Assembly (NCBI GenBank): GCA_049997955.1
Contig: JAEBDY010000006.1
Coordinates: 443,404 to 507,403, forward strand
Reading direction: 5' to 3'
From: Umezawaea sp049997955
GTDB taxonomy: Bacteria > Actinomycetota > Actinomycetes > Mycobacteriales > Pseudonocardiaceae
Length of the DNA: 64,000 nucleotides
This document shows positions 25,518 through 35,139 of this stretch, piece by piece (positions within the stretch are counted from its first letter, which is position 1; every line of letters starts with the position of its first letter). The position numbers were made by a program, and so were the translations under genes. Under the pieces are notes generated by a model that saw only the letters and a program-made list of their open reading frames with translations, ran no database searches and was not told where the DNA came from.

Positions 25518-26701
25518 GGAGACTGAGCCCGAGCAGGGCGGTGCTCCTGGTAGCCCGGCGGGAGTTCCTCGGGAAGGTCCGCACCCGCTCGTTCGTCATC
25601 GGCACCGTGGTGATCATCGCGGTGATCGCCGGGTTCGCGCTGCTCCAGACCGTGCTGTTCGACAAGGCCACCAGCAGCACCGTCGGGTTGAGCGGTCAGT
25701 CGACCGTGCTGGCGGAACCGCTGCGCGAGACCTCGAAGGCCTTCGGCCGCGACATCACCACGGTGGACGTCACCGACCCGGCCAAGGCCGAGGAGGACGT
25801 GCGCGACGGCGACCTCGACGTGCTGATCACCGGCGCGCCGGACGCGCTGCGGGTCGTGGTGAAGGAGAACCTGAACAGCGAGCTGCAGAACGCGCTCGAC
25901 ACGATCGTGAAGCAGCAGGTGCTCAACGCCCAGCTCGCCGAGGCGGGCCTCGACCCGGACGCGGTCGCCAGGAACATCGCGGCCGCCAAGGTGACCGTGG
26001 TGGAGTTGGCGCCCGAGGACTCCCAGCAGGGGCAGCGCCTGGCCATCGGCCTGGTGATCGCCGCGCTGCTGTACTACTCGCTGCTGGTCTACGGGATGAT
26101 GGTCGCGCAGGGCGTCGTGGAGGAGAAGTCCAGTCGGGTCGTCGAGATCCTGCTGGCCACGCTCCGGCCGTGGCAGCTGCTGATGGGCAAGGTGATGGGC
26201 CTCGGCGCGGTCGGTCTGGTGCAGCTCGTGGTGGTCGGCGGCGTCGGTCTCGCCGTCGGGTCCGCGACGGGCGCGATCGAGGTGCCCGGCATCGCGGGCG
26301 GGGCGCTGGCCACCGGCGTCCTCTGGTACCTGCTCGGGTTCTTCCTGTACGCCACGGTGTTCGCCGCCGCGGCGTCGCTGGTGTCGCGCCAGGAGGAGCT
26401 CCAGTCGGTGATCACCCCGATCAGCACGGTGATCATCGTGGCCTTCGTGGTCGGCATCAACCTGCTGATCGGGGACCCGTCCGGCACCGCCGTCACCGTG
26501 CTGTCGATGCTGCCGCCGTTCGCGCCGATCCTGATGCCCGGCCGCATGGCGATCGGCGTCGCACCGCTGTGGCAGGTGCTGCTGTCGATCGTCCTGGCGA
26601 TCGGCGCCGTCGGCGCGATGACCTGGCTCGGGGGCAAGATCTACGCCAACGCCGTGCTGCGCACCGGTTCCCGCGTCAAGCTCCGCGACGCCCTGCGCTA
26701 G
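25514..26701 (+). CDS. ABC-2 type exporter permease, NatB-like
   Basis: 395 residues. One N-terminal membrane helix (SFVIGTVVIIAVIAGFALL, about 23-41), an extracellular domain of about 150 residues, then five to six C-terminal helices, including the MVAQGVVEEKSSRVVEILLAT motif typical of NatB/YhaP permeases. It forms an exporter with the upstream ATPase (ATGA overlap). Its stop codon interlocks with the convergent photolyase stop in a CTAG (26698-26701). Confidence 0.9.
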   Translation: MRRLSPSRAVLLVARREFLGKVRTRSFVIGTVVIIAVIAGFALLQTVLFDKATSSTVGLSGQSTVLAEPLRETSKAFGRDITTVDVTDPAKAEEDVRDGDLDVLITGAPDALRVVVKENLNSELQNALDTIVKQQVLNAQLAEAGLDPDAVARNIAAAKVTVVELAPEDSQQGQRLAIGLVIAALLYYSLLVYGMMVAQGVVEEKSSRVVEILLATLRPWQLLMGKVMGLGAVGLVQLVVVGGVGLAVGSATGAIEVPGIAGGALATGVLWYLLGFFLYATVFAAAASLVSRQEELQSVITPISTVIIVAFVVGINLLIGDPSGTAVTVLSMLPPFAPILMPGRMAIGVAPLWQVLLSIVLAIGAVGAMTWLGGKIYANAVLRTGSRVKLRDALR

Positions 26702-27978
26702 GACTTGATCGCGCCGTACCGGGACAGGGCCACCTGGCGTTCGTGCGCGTGGTCCACGATCGGGTTGCGGGGCTGGTGGACCTGCTTGCCCGCGACGTCG
26801 CGGAGTTCCGGCACGTACCGGCGGACGTAGTCCCCGGACGGGTCGAACTTCTCGCCCTGGGTGATCGGGTTGAAGACGCGGAAGTACGGCGCCGCGTCGG
26901 TGCCCGACCCCGCGACCCACTGCCAGCCGTGCTGGTTGGACGCGAGGTCTCCGTCGATCAGGTGGTTCATGAAGTGCTTGGCACCCAGCCACCACGGCAG
27001 GTGCAGGTCCTTCACCAGGAAGCTGGCGACGATCATCCGCACCCGGTTGTGCATCCAGCCCTCGGCCAGGAGCTGGCGCATGCCGGCGTCCACGATGGGG
27101 AAGCCGGTCTTCCCCTCCTGCCACGCCTTGAACCGGCCGTCGTCCTCGTCGTGCTCCATGCGGTCGAACTTGGCGTCGTAGTTCCTCGTGGCGGTCTCCG
27201 GCCGGTGCCACAGCACGTCGGCGTAGAACTCGCGCCAGGCCAGCTCGGACCGGAACGTGGTGGCGCCCTCGCTGACGTCCAGCTCCGCCAACAGCGTGCG
27301 GGGGTGCAGCACACCCCAGCGCAGGTACGGCGACAGCCTGCTGGTGGCGTCGAGGTCCGGCCGGTCGCGGGCGGTCTTGTAGTCCGGCAGCCGCTCGTCG
27401 CGGAACTCCTCCCACAGCGGCAGCGGATCGGCGACCGGCTCCCCGTCGGGGATCTCCGCGCCGTCCGGGCGGGACACCCAGTCCACAGTGGACGCGTCGG
27501 TGTCCGCGGGCTTGCGCCACCCGTGCTCCTCCCACGCCCGGCGGAACGGCGTGAACACCTTGAACGGCGTCCCGTCGCCCTTGCGCACCCGCCCCGGAGC
27601 CACCGCGTACGGCGACCCGGACCGGACGAGTTCGACGTCCCCCAACGCCTTCTCCACCGCCGCGTCCCGCTTTCGCCCGTACGGCCCGTAGTCCGCGGAC
27701 ACGTGGACGCTGTCCGCTCCCAGGTCCCGTGCGATCCCCGGCACCACGTCGACCGGGTTGCCGCGCACCACGTGCAGCCTGCCGCCCAGCTGCTCGTTCA
27801 GCCCGCGGAGGCAGCGGTGCAGGAAGTCGGTCCGAGCCGGACCGGCGGACGCCAGCAGCCGGTCGTCCAGCACGAACAGCCCGACGGCGGACGAGGAGCG
27901 CTCCGCGGCGCTGAGCAGGGCCGGGTGGTCGGCGGTGCGCAGGTCGCGGCGGAACCAGATGACAGTCGGAGGAGCCAC
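26698..27978 (-). CDS. phr: Deoxyribodipyrimidine photo-lyase
   Basis: 426 residues. The N-terminal photolyase alpha/beta domain (VIWFRRDLRTADHPAL) binds an antenna cofactor. The C-terminal FAD domain has TSRLSPYLRWGVLHPR, ELAWREFYADVLWHRP, WQEGKTGFPIVDAGMRQL, MHNRVRMIVASFLVKDL and DGDLASNQHGWQWVAGSGTDAAPYFR, all class I CPD photolyase signatures. It splits UV-induced cyclobutane pyrimidine dimers with blue light. GTG start at 27978. The 3' end overlaps the convergent ABC permease by 4 bases. Confidence 0.95.
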   Translation of the reverse strand: MAPPTVIWFRRDLRTADHPALLSAAERSSSAVGLFVLDDRLLASAGPARTDFLHRCLRGLNEQLGGRLHVVRGNPVDVVPGIARDLGADSVHVSADYGPYGRKRDAAVEKALGDVELVRSGSPYAVAPGRVRKGDGTPFKVFTPFRRAWEEHGWRKPADTDASTVDWVSRPDGAEIPDGEPVADPLPLWEEFRDERLPDYKTARDRPDLDATSRLSPYLRWGVLHPRTLLAELDVSEGATTFRSELAWREFYADVLWHRPETATRNYDAKFDRMEHDEDDGRFKAWQEGKTGFPIVDAGMRQLLAEGWMHNRVRMIVASFLVKDLHLPWWLGAKHFMNHLIDGDLASNQHGWQWVAGSGTDAAPYFRVFNPITQGEKFDPSGDYVRRYVPELRDVAGKQVHQPRNPIVDHAHERQVALSRYGAIKS

Positions 27979-28044
27979 GCCACCACGCTAGGTCTCCCGG
28001 GTGGACACCGCACGACAGGTCCACGCGCGGGTGAACCCACGACA

Positions 28045-28075
28045 AAGGCCCGCACCTCGACGAGGCACGGGCCTT
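28045..28075 (-). terminator. Terminator of gltA
   Basis: Stem AAGGCCCG/CGGGCCTT with an inner CCTCG/CGAGG stem, directly downstream of the citrate synthase stop (28089) and upstream of the photolyase start. Placed to stop gltA transcripts from entering phr on the same strand. Confidence 0.7.
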
Positions 28076-28088
28076 GTGCGCGTGCGAA

Positions 28089-29402
<1,314 letters not shown>

Positions 29403-29957
29403 TCAGAGTCCCTCTCACGCTAGGGCGGGGTGGCCGCATCGGCTCGACCGGTCGTGCAGGTCTCACTCGCCGGTAAGCGGATCTGGGTCTCCGCAACCGC
29501 AGCACCACCCCGTTGGGGTCCTGTCAGTTCTCCCACGCTAGTCGGCGGCCGGACCGCCTCGCAGCATTGGTGTGAACCGATTCCGTGAGGTGGGACCGGC
29601 ATCACACGCAACGAATGCGCACTCCGCACGGTGGCCAGCGTGCACGTTCCGCGGGCGACCGGTGGTCGACCGACCCGCGAGAGCGTTGAGATCCACGGTA
29701 GCCCGTCCGACCCCGTTCGCCACCTGGTCAGGGGTGAGAGCTAGGCCATTCTCGTGGTCGTCCGATCACCGACCGGTGATCACGAACACTGTGAGTGACG
29801 CCACGTCACACCCCTTGGCGACGACAAACCGCATCGGGGACCGATAGGTTCAGGACTCGGGCCGCCACTCACCAGTGGGGGTCGCGAAGAACCGAAGGTG
29901 CCCCGGCCGACCACGCCGGGGCGCCGATGGTCCTTCCTCGGCGAAGAGCCCGATCCG
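29403..29957. other. Upstream region of gltA with dyads and the pfkB terminator
   Basis: About 555 bases without a gene. It must contain the gltA promoter (minus strand). Inverted repeats: GATCACC-gacc-GGTGATC (29764-29781) and GTGACG-cca-CGTCAC (29795-29809), both plausible operators although 360-400 bases from the start. The sequence around 29560-29860 is less GC-rich than the neighbouring genes. The terminator at 29897-29925 closes the PfkB transcript. Confidence 0.55.
29897..29925 (-). terminator. Terminator after the PfkB kinase
   Basis: An 11-bp stem GGTGCCCCGGC / GCCGGGGCGCC with a 7-base loop (one G-T pair), 32 bases beyond the stop codon of the kinase gene. Confidence 0.65.
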
Positions 29958-30920
29958 CTACTCCACGAACGCTTCCAGCTCGTGGGTGTACGGCGGCTCC
30001 GCCCCCGCCCGCGTGCACGTGAAAGCGGCCGCGTTGCCCGCGTAGGTCAGCGCCTCTTCCCACTCCTCCGAGGTCAACGCCCCCACGGCGGCGGTGCTCA
30101 GCGCGTCGTTCTGGTGCAGCCACGCGATGAGCGCGCCCTGCACGGTGTCCCCGGCCCCGATGGTGTCCACGACGGCGACCTCGCGCGGCGGCACCCGCAG
30201 CACCTCGCCCGCGCCGGTCAGCACCGCCAGCCCGTCGCCGCCCCTGGTCAGCACGATCGCGGCCGGTCCGGCGGCCCGCCACGTGCGGGCCACCTCCAGC
30301 ACGGCGTCCTCGGACGCGTCCTCCGGCAGGTCCGCCAGCCAGCGGGCGTCCTCGACGGACACCTTGAGCAGCCCCACGTGCGGCAGCCAGGCGGCGTACC
30401 GCGCCCGGTACGCGGCGGGGTCGTGGATCAGCGCGGCGCGGATGTTCGGGTCCAGCACGGTCAGCGCCCCGCGCGCGGCCTCGCGGCGCAGCACCTCCTC
30501 GTACGCGCTCGCGCCCGGCTCCAGCACCAGCGACAGCGTGCCGAACGACACCGCGGTCACGTCGTCGGCCAGCGCGCCGGGGTCGGCCACCAGCCGGTCG
30601 GCCGTGCCCTCGACGTAGAACGAGTACCGCGCCGACCCGTCCGGCCCGATGCCGACGACGGCCAGCGTGGTCGGCTCGTCGCCGCGCTGCACCAGGTCGG
30701 TGCGCACGTCCGAGCCGTGCAGCCGGTCGACCAGCGCGTCGCCGTAGAGGTCCGTCGACACCCGCGACAGGAAGCCCACCGGGGCGCCGAGCCTGCCCGC
30801 CGCGATGGCCACGTTGTACGGCCCACCGCCGAGGCGCGGCATCAGGTCGGCCAGCTGCCCGTCCTGCGCCGAGGGCGACGGGACGAGGTCGACCAACGCC
30901 TCACCAGCAACCACGATCAC
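29958..30920 (-). CDS. PfkB-family carbohydrate kinase (fructokinase-like)
   Basis: 320 residues. Ribokinase-fold signatures: N-terminal VVAGEALVDLV, GGGPYNVAIAAGRLGAPVGFLSRVS (PfkB signature 1) and DTIGAGDTVQGALIAWL with the catalytic Asp (signature 2). It phosphorylates a sugar or nucleoside; fructokinase is the closest impression. The GTG at 30920 overlaps the stop of the upstream TetR gene (GTGA), so the two are co-translated. Confidence 0.85.
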   Translation of the reverse strand: MIVVAGEALVDLVPSPSAQDGQLADLMPRLGGGPYNVAIAAGRLGAPVGFLSRVSTDLYGDALVDRLHGSDVRTDLVQRGDEPTTLAVVGIGPDGSARYSFYVEGTADRLVADPGALADDVTAVSFGTLSLVLEPGASAYEEVLRREAARGALTVLDPNIRAALIHDPAAYRARYAAWLPHVGLLKVSVEDARWLADLPEDASEDAVLEVARTWRAAGPAAIVLTRGGDGLAVLTGAGEVLRVPPREVAVVDTIGAGDTVQGALIAWLHQNDALSTAAVGALTSEEWEEALTYAGNAAAFTCTRAGAEPPYTHELEAFVE

Positions 30921-31513
30921 GCGCGTCTCCGTTCGTTCTGCAAGCCGTCGAGGAGGAGGTCGCCGAGCGCCGTGAAGGCCTCCGAGTCCGTGACGCCCGC
31001 CCTCCTGGTCAGCACGCCCGTCTGGATGCCCTCGATCAGCAGCCCGGCCATCTCGGCGAACAGGGTCGCATGGACGTCGCGGAACACGCCCTCGCGGACG
31101 CCGTCCTGGATGAACGTGCGGAGGCGCTCGGCGGCGGCGCGGGCGTTGCGCTCGTAGGTGTTGCGGGTCGGCGCGAACGCGGACACGTCGGCGATGAACC
31201 GGGCGGACGCCCGGCGCAGTTCGGCCGCGGCCCCGGCGAGGTACGTGCCGACGCGGTCGCGGACGTCGTCGACGGCGGCGACCTGCTCCTCGATCCGTTC
31301 GGCCGCGCCCTTGAAGTACCGCCCGACGACGCGGACCGCGAGCTGCTCCTTGCTCGCGGCGAGGGCGTACAGCGTCGACTTCGAGCAGTGCAGGCGGGCG
31401 GCGAGGTCGTCCAGCGTGAAGTGCGCGAACCCCTCCGCCAGCACGAGCGCCTCGAGGCGCGCGAGCAGTTCGGTCTGCCGCCCCGTGAGCGGCCTGCGGA
31501 CCATCGAGGACAT
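30917..31513 (-). CDS. TetR-family transcriptional regulator
   Basis: 198 residues. Helix-turn-helix FTLDDLAARLHCSKSTLYALAASKEQL at about residues 28-55 and a helical ligand domain. It is divergent from the acyl-CoA dehydrogenase gene, with a perfect operator-like palindrome between them (31561-31580), so it probably represses that gene and itself, perhaps with an acyl-CoA ligand as for many fatty-acid TetR proteins. Start ATG 31513; ATG 31504 is an alternative. Overlaps the PfkB gene by 4 bases. Confidence 0.85.
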   Translation of the reverse strand: MSSMVRRPLTGRQTELLARLEALVLAEGFAHFTLDDLAARLHCSKSTLYALAASKEQLAVRVVGRYFKGAAERIEEQVAAVDDVRDRVGTYLAGAAAELRRASARFIADVSAFAPTRNTYERNARAAAERLRTFIQDGVREGVFRDVHATLFAEMAGLLIEGIQTGVLTRRAGVTDSEAFTALGDLLLDGLQNERRRA

Positions 31514-31540
31514 GTGCGAACTGTCCCACACGACTAGGAG

Positions 31541-31580
31541 GAGTACTGGGGTACGTCCTACAGTACTGGTTCCAGTACTG
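31541..31580. promoter_or_regulatory. TetR operator between divergent TetR and acyl-CoA dehydrogenase genes
   Basis: CAGTACTGGttCCAGTACTG (31561-31580) is a perfect 9-bp inverted repeat. The half-site core AGTACTGG occurs again at 31542-31549. Such repeated half-sites between divergent genes are typical of TetR autoregulation. It lies 14 bases before the dehydrogenase ATG. Confidence 0.6.
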
Positions 31581-31594
31581 ACCGGAGGTCGTCG

Positions 31595-32728
31595 ATGCCC
31601 GCCGAACGCCTGCTGCCCACCACCGAGGCCGAAGACCTGATCTCGCTCGTCCGCGAGATCGCCAGGGACGAGCTGAAGCCCCGCGCGGCCGAGGCCGAGG
31701 AGCAGGAGCGGTTCCCGCGCGACGTGTTCCGCCTGCTCGGCAAGTCCGGCCTGCTCGGGCTGCCGTACCCGGAGGAGTTCGGCGGCGGCGAGCAGCCGTA
31801 CGAGGTGTACCTCCAGGCGCTGGAGGAGATCGCGTCGGCGTGGATGTCCGTCGCGGTCGGCGTGTCCGTGCACGTGATGTCGGCGTACCCGCTGGCCACG
31901 TTCGGCACGGCCGGGCAGCGCGAGAAGTGGCTGCCGACGCTGCTGGAGGGCGACCTGCTCGGCGGGTACGCGCTGTCCGAGACCCACGCCGGGTCCGACG
32001 CGGGGGCGCTGTCCACCCGTGCGGTGCGCGACGGCGACGACTACGTCGTCAACGGCACCAAGGCGTGGATCACCCACGCGGGCGCGGCCGACTTCTACAC
32101 GCTGATGGCGCGAACGTCCGAAAAGGACATCAGCTGCTTCTTGGCGGAGAACGGTTCCGGCATCACGGCCGCCGCACCGGAGCGGAAGATGGGCCTGACC
32201 GGATCCATCACCGCGCAATTGCGGTTCGAGAACGCCCGCGTTCCCGCCGACCGGTTGATCGGGGCGGAGGGCGACGGGCTGAAGATCGCGCTGGACGCGC
32301 TGAACTCCGGCAGGCTCGGCATCGCGGCGTGCGCCGTGGGCCTCGGCCAGGCCGCGCTGGACGAGGCCGTCGCGTACGCCAAGCAGCGCACCCAGTTCGG
32401 CAAGCCGATCATCGAGTTCCAGGGCCTGGAGTTCCTGCTGGCCGACATGGCCGCGGGCGTCGAGTCCGCGCGGGCGACCTACCTGGAGGCCGCTCGCCGC
32501 CGGGACCGCGGGCTGCCGTTCCAGCGGCAGGCGTCGATCGCCAAGCTCGTCGCCACGGACATGGCGATGAGGGTGACGACCGACGCCGTGCAGGTGCTGG
32601 GCGGCGCGGGCTACACCCGTGACTTCCCAGCGGAGCGGTACATGCGGGAGGCCAAGGTGCTCCAGATCTTCGAGGGCACGAACCAGATCCAGCGCCTGGT
32701 GATCGGCCGCGCGCTGCGCAAGCTCTAG
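31595..32728 (+). CDS. Acyl-CoA dehydrogenase
   Basis: 377 residues, full-length ACAD. FAD/substrate blocks: GYALSETHAGSDAGAL, WITHAGAADFYTLMART, KMGLTGSITAQLRFENARVP, AYAKQRTQFGKPIIEFQ, and the C-terminal VLQIFEGTNQIQRLVIGRAL with the catalytic Glu of short-chain enzymes. It oxidises an acyl-CoA to the enoyl-CoA and passes electrons to ETF. AGG lies before the ATG; the palindrome at 31561-31580 controls it. The stop codon is 2 bases from a palindromic element (32731-32893). Confidence 0.95.
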   Translation: MPAERLLPTTEAEDLISLVREIARDELKPRAAEAEEQERFPRDVFRLLGKSGLLGLPYPEEFGGGEQPYEVYLQALEEIASAWMSVAVGVSVHVMSAYPLATFGTAGQREKWLPTLLEGDLLGGYALSETHAGSDAGALSTRAVRDGDDYVVNGTKAWITHAGAADFYTLMARTSEKDISCFLAENGSGITAAAPERKMGLTGSITAQLRFENARVPADRLIGAEGDGLKIALDALNSGRLGIAACAVGLGQAALDEAVAYAKQRTQFGKPIIEFQGLEFLLADMAAGVESARATYLEAARRRDRGLPFQRQASIAKLVATDMAMRVTTDAVQVLGGAGYTRDFPAERYMREAKVLQIFEGTNQIQRLVIGRALRKL

Positions 32729-32730
32729 CC

Positions 32731-32893
32731 GGTGCGGTGATCACGAACCCTTGCCGGGCAGTTCCGTCGTCCAGGGGGTCCCTCGCTTCGCCGCCCCCAC
32801 GCCCTCGTACTGGTAGTACGGGGGCGTGGGGGCGGTGGAGCGAGCGAGCGTCTGGGCCCGGAAATGCCTGGTGAGGATTGTGGTCACCGCACC
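32731..32893. repeat. 163-bp palindromic element with 10-bp terminal inverted repeats
   Basis: GGTGCGGTGA (32731-32740) and TCACCGCACC (32884-32893) are perfect terminal repeats. The two arms remain alignable inward (TTCCG, CCAG, CTCGCT blocks) and meet in a 20-bp central stem (32791-32810 against 32816-32835, one T-G pair) around a tggta loop. It fills the whole gap between two convergent genes, and the right terminal repeat contains the stop codon of the amidohydrolase. This is the build of a small non-autonomous mobile element or a long hairpin terminator; no target duplication is obvious. Confidence 0.6.
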
Positions 32894-34098
32894 ACGTCCT
32901 GGTAGAACGGGTCGACCACGTCGCCGACACCGGTGGCGTGGTTGAACGTGTAGACCTCGCGGCCCTGCACGAACACCCGCAGCGCGCGGCTGAGGACGTC
33001 GAGCGGGTCGCCGGACCAGATCACCACGTCGCCGTCGAGGCCGGGCTTGAGCGAGCCGACCCGGTCGTCGAGGCCCATGATCTTCGCCGGGGTCGTGGTG
33101 ATCGTGCGCAGCGCGGTCGCCCGGTCCAGGCCTTCCTTCACGGCCAGGGTCACCTGGTGCACCAGGAAGTGGATCGGGATCACCGGGTGGTCGGTGGTGA
33201 TCGCCAGCTCGACGCCCGCGCGCTCCAGGATGCCGGGGTTGCGCAGCGACCGCTCGCGCAGCTCGACCTTGGAGCGGGTGGTGAACAGCGGCCCGATGAT
33301 TACCGGGATGCCGCGGTCCGCCAGCAGGTCGGCGATCTTGTGGCCCTCGGTGCCGTGGTTGACGATGAGCCGGTAGCCGAACTCCTCGGCCAGCCGCAGC
33401 GCCGTGGCGATGTCGTCCGCGCGGTGGCAGTGCTGGCTCCACGGGATCTCGCGGTCGAGCACCCGCACGAGGACTTCGAGGGTGTTGTCGCGGTCGAACG
33501 GCTTGCCGTCGGACGTCGCGTGCTCGCGGCGGGCCTTGTAGTCCTGGGCCTTGGTGAAGGCGTCGCGGATGACCGCGGCCACGCCCTGGCGGGTGGACGG
33601 GACCTTCTTCTGGTCGCCGTAGACCCGCTTCGGGTTCTCCCCGAGCGCGCTCTTCACGCTGACCGGTTCGCGGATCAGCATCTCGTCGACCGTGCGGCCC
33701 CACATCTTCACCGCGACCGTCTGACCGCCGATGGGGTTGCCGGAACCCGGCTTCACGACGGCGGTGGTCACCCCGCCCGACAGCGCGTCCCGGAAGCCGA
33801 GGTCGTCCGGGTTGATCGCGTCCAACGCGCGCATGCGGGCGCCGTTGGGGTCGGTCATCTCGTTGGTGTCCTGCCCCGCCCAGCCCTCGGCCTCCTCGTG
33901 CACGCCCATGTGGCCGTGCGCCTCGACGAAGCCCGGCAGCACCCACGCCCCGGCGGCGTCCACGACCTCGACGCCGTCGGGAACCTCCACGTCGGACCCG
34001 ACGGCGACGATCCTGCCGTCCTGGACCAGCACCGTTCCGCCCTCGATGGGGTCACCGTCGACCGGAACGACATATCCACCCGTGATAGCGACATTCAT
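32884..34098 (-). CDS. Imidazolonepropionase-like amidohydrolase
   Basis: 404 residues of the amidohydrolase superfamily. N-terminal beta-sandwich strand (GTVLVQDGRIVAVGSDVEV), metal motif FVEAHGHMGVHEE, middle histidines in QHCHRADDIATA and VNHGTEGHK, late Asp in LAITTDHPVIPI, and the return strand VGSLKPGLDGDVVIWSGDPL. Substrate unknown; relatives cleave dipeptides or cyclic amides. The ATG at 34098 has no ribosome-binding site, but TAGCGT lies 8 bases before it and a TTAGCGaCGCTAA palindrome covers that spot (34101-34113). The last codons come from a palindromic element. Confidence 0.8.
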   Translation of the reverse strand: MNVAITGGYVVPVDGDPIEGGTVLVQDGRIVAVGSDVEVPDGVEVVDAAGAWVLPGFVEAHGHMGVHEEAEGWAGQDTNEMTDPNGARMRALDAINPDDLGFRDALSGGVTTAVVKPGSGNPIGGQTVAVKMWGRTVDEMLIREPVSVKSALGENPKRVYGDQKKVPSTRQGVAAVIRDAFTKAQDYKARREHATSDGKPFDRDNTLEVLVRVLDREIPWSQHCHRADDIATALRLAEEFGYRLIVNHGTEGHKIADLLADRGIPVIIGPLFTTRSKVELRERSLRNPGILERAGVELAITTDHPVIPIHFLVHQVTLAVKEGLDRATALRTITTTPAKIMGLDDRVGSLKPGLDGDVVIWSGDPLDVLSRALRVFVQGREVYTFNHATGVGDVVDPFYQDVVR

Positions 34099-34100
34099 AC

Positions 34101-34113
34101 TTAGCGACGCTAA
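34101..34113. promoter_or_regulatory. Palindrome at the amidohydrolase start
   Basis: TTAGCG-a-CGCTAA, a perfect 6-bp dyad beginning 3 bases before the ATG at 34098 (minus strand) and covering the probable -10 box. It suggests a repressor-controlled leaderless promoter. Confidence 0.4.
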
Positions 34114-34127
34114 CGGTATTCGGGTTC

Positions 34128-35009
34128 CTACGCCAACGGACGAACGCCCCACCGCGCCGCCCACGCCTCGCCGGGCGCCAGCACGATCAGGTCCACGCCG
34201 GAGTTCAACGCGTCCGGCGGGCACGTCATCGGCTCGATCGCCACGGCCCGACCACGGCCGGGGAACGAGTCCGGCGTGTACACCTGCACCCACTTGAAGT
34301 CCGGGTCCGCCCACAGGTCCACGGCGTGCCGAGGCCCGCGCAGCTCGTGGTGCACCAGCCCGTCCGGCCCCGGCTCGCACCCGCCGAACGGCGTGTCCAG
34401 GTGGGCGCCCTTGACCGGCTTCGCGGTCCGGAAGTCGAACTCCGTGCCCCCGACGGGCCGCGGAGCCCCGCTGGGCACCATCTTCTCCGGGTCGAGCGGC
34501 ACCACGGTCGTCGCGGCCAGCCGCAGCGTGCAGTCGTCCGTCTCCGACGCCCCCGCCCGCGGGTACGGGTGCGTCCCCACGCCGAACGGCGTCGACCGGT
34601 CACCCACGTTGTGCACGCCGTGCGCCACCGTGAGGCCGTTCTCGTCCAGCGCGTAGCTCGTCGTCACGTGCAGCGGCACCGGCCACCCGGCCTGCGCCGG
34701 GATCGTCGTCTCCAGCGACACCAGCGACCCGGTGTGCTCCAGGACGTCCCACTCGACGTGCCGCACCAGCCCGTGGATCGCGTTGCCGCGCGCGGGCTCC
34801 GTGATCTCCAGGTGCTGGACCTCGTCGTCGAGCCGCCACGTGCCGCCCGTCGTCCGGTTCGGCCACGGGATGAGCACCGCGCCGGTGCCCATCGGGGGCT
34901 GGTCGTCGTAGGTCTCGACGTACGGCACCCCGTCAACCTCGAACGCCCGAAGGCCCGCACCGGTACTCGCGATCACGGCTCGCATGGCGCCGTAGGAGAT
35001 CTCCAACAT
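34128..35009 (-). CDS. Aldose 1-epimerase family protein
   Basis: 293 residues of the galactose mutarotase superfamily. VLIPWPNRTTGGTW holds the substrate-binding Asn-Arg, the first catalytic His lies in NAIHGLVRHVEW, the second in FGVGTHPYPR, and the C-terminal VAIEPMTCPPDALNSG carries the catalytic Glu. It interconverts alpha and beta anomers of a sugar. It is read in the same direction as the permease gene upstream, but a strong hairpin separates them. Confidence 0.85.
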   Translation of the reverse strand: MLEISYGAMRAVIASTGAGLRAFEVDGVPYVETYDDQPPMGTGAVLIPWPNRTTGGTWRLDDEVQHLEITEPARGNAIHGLVRHVEWDVLEHTGSLVSLETTIPAQAGWPVPLHVTTSYALDENGLTVAHGVHNVGDRSTPFGVGTHPYPRAGASETDDCTLRLAATTVVPLDPEKMVPSGAPRPVGGTEFDFRTAKPVKGAHLDTPFGGCEPGPDGLVHHELRGPRHAVDLWADPDFKWVQVYTPDSFPGRGRAVAIEPMTCPPDALNSGVDLIVLAPGEAWAARWGVRPLA

Positions 35010-35062
35010 GGGCGAAGCCTAATGGGACGGCGGCTCCACGGGTGGCCGAGGAGGACGCGCGG

Positions 35063-35121
35063 GCGCCCGCGCCGTCGAGTCGGCCCTGAACGTGTCAGCG
35101 GCGACTCGACGGCGCGGGCGC
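35063..35121 (-). terminator. Strong hairpin after the APC permease
   Basis: A perfect 20-bp stem (35063-35082 against 35102-35121, GCGCCCGCGCCG at the left end) with a 19-base loop, just downstream of the permease stop at 35140. It probably insulates the aldose epimerase gene from permease transcripts. Confidence 0.75.
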
Positions 35122-35139
35122 TCCCCGTGTCGTGCGGTG

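Noticed and set aside
29403..29957. Possible small genes upstream of gltA
   Set aside because: Short frames here have poor third-position GC and no ribosome sites; regulatory DNA is the better reading.
32409..32930. Minus-strand frame across the palindromic element
   Set aside because: It overlaps the acyl-CoA dehydrogenase 3' end in antisense and is Arg/Pro-rich; the element itself explains the open frame.
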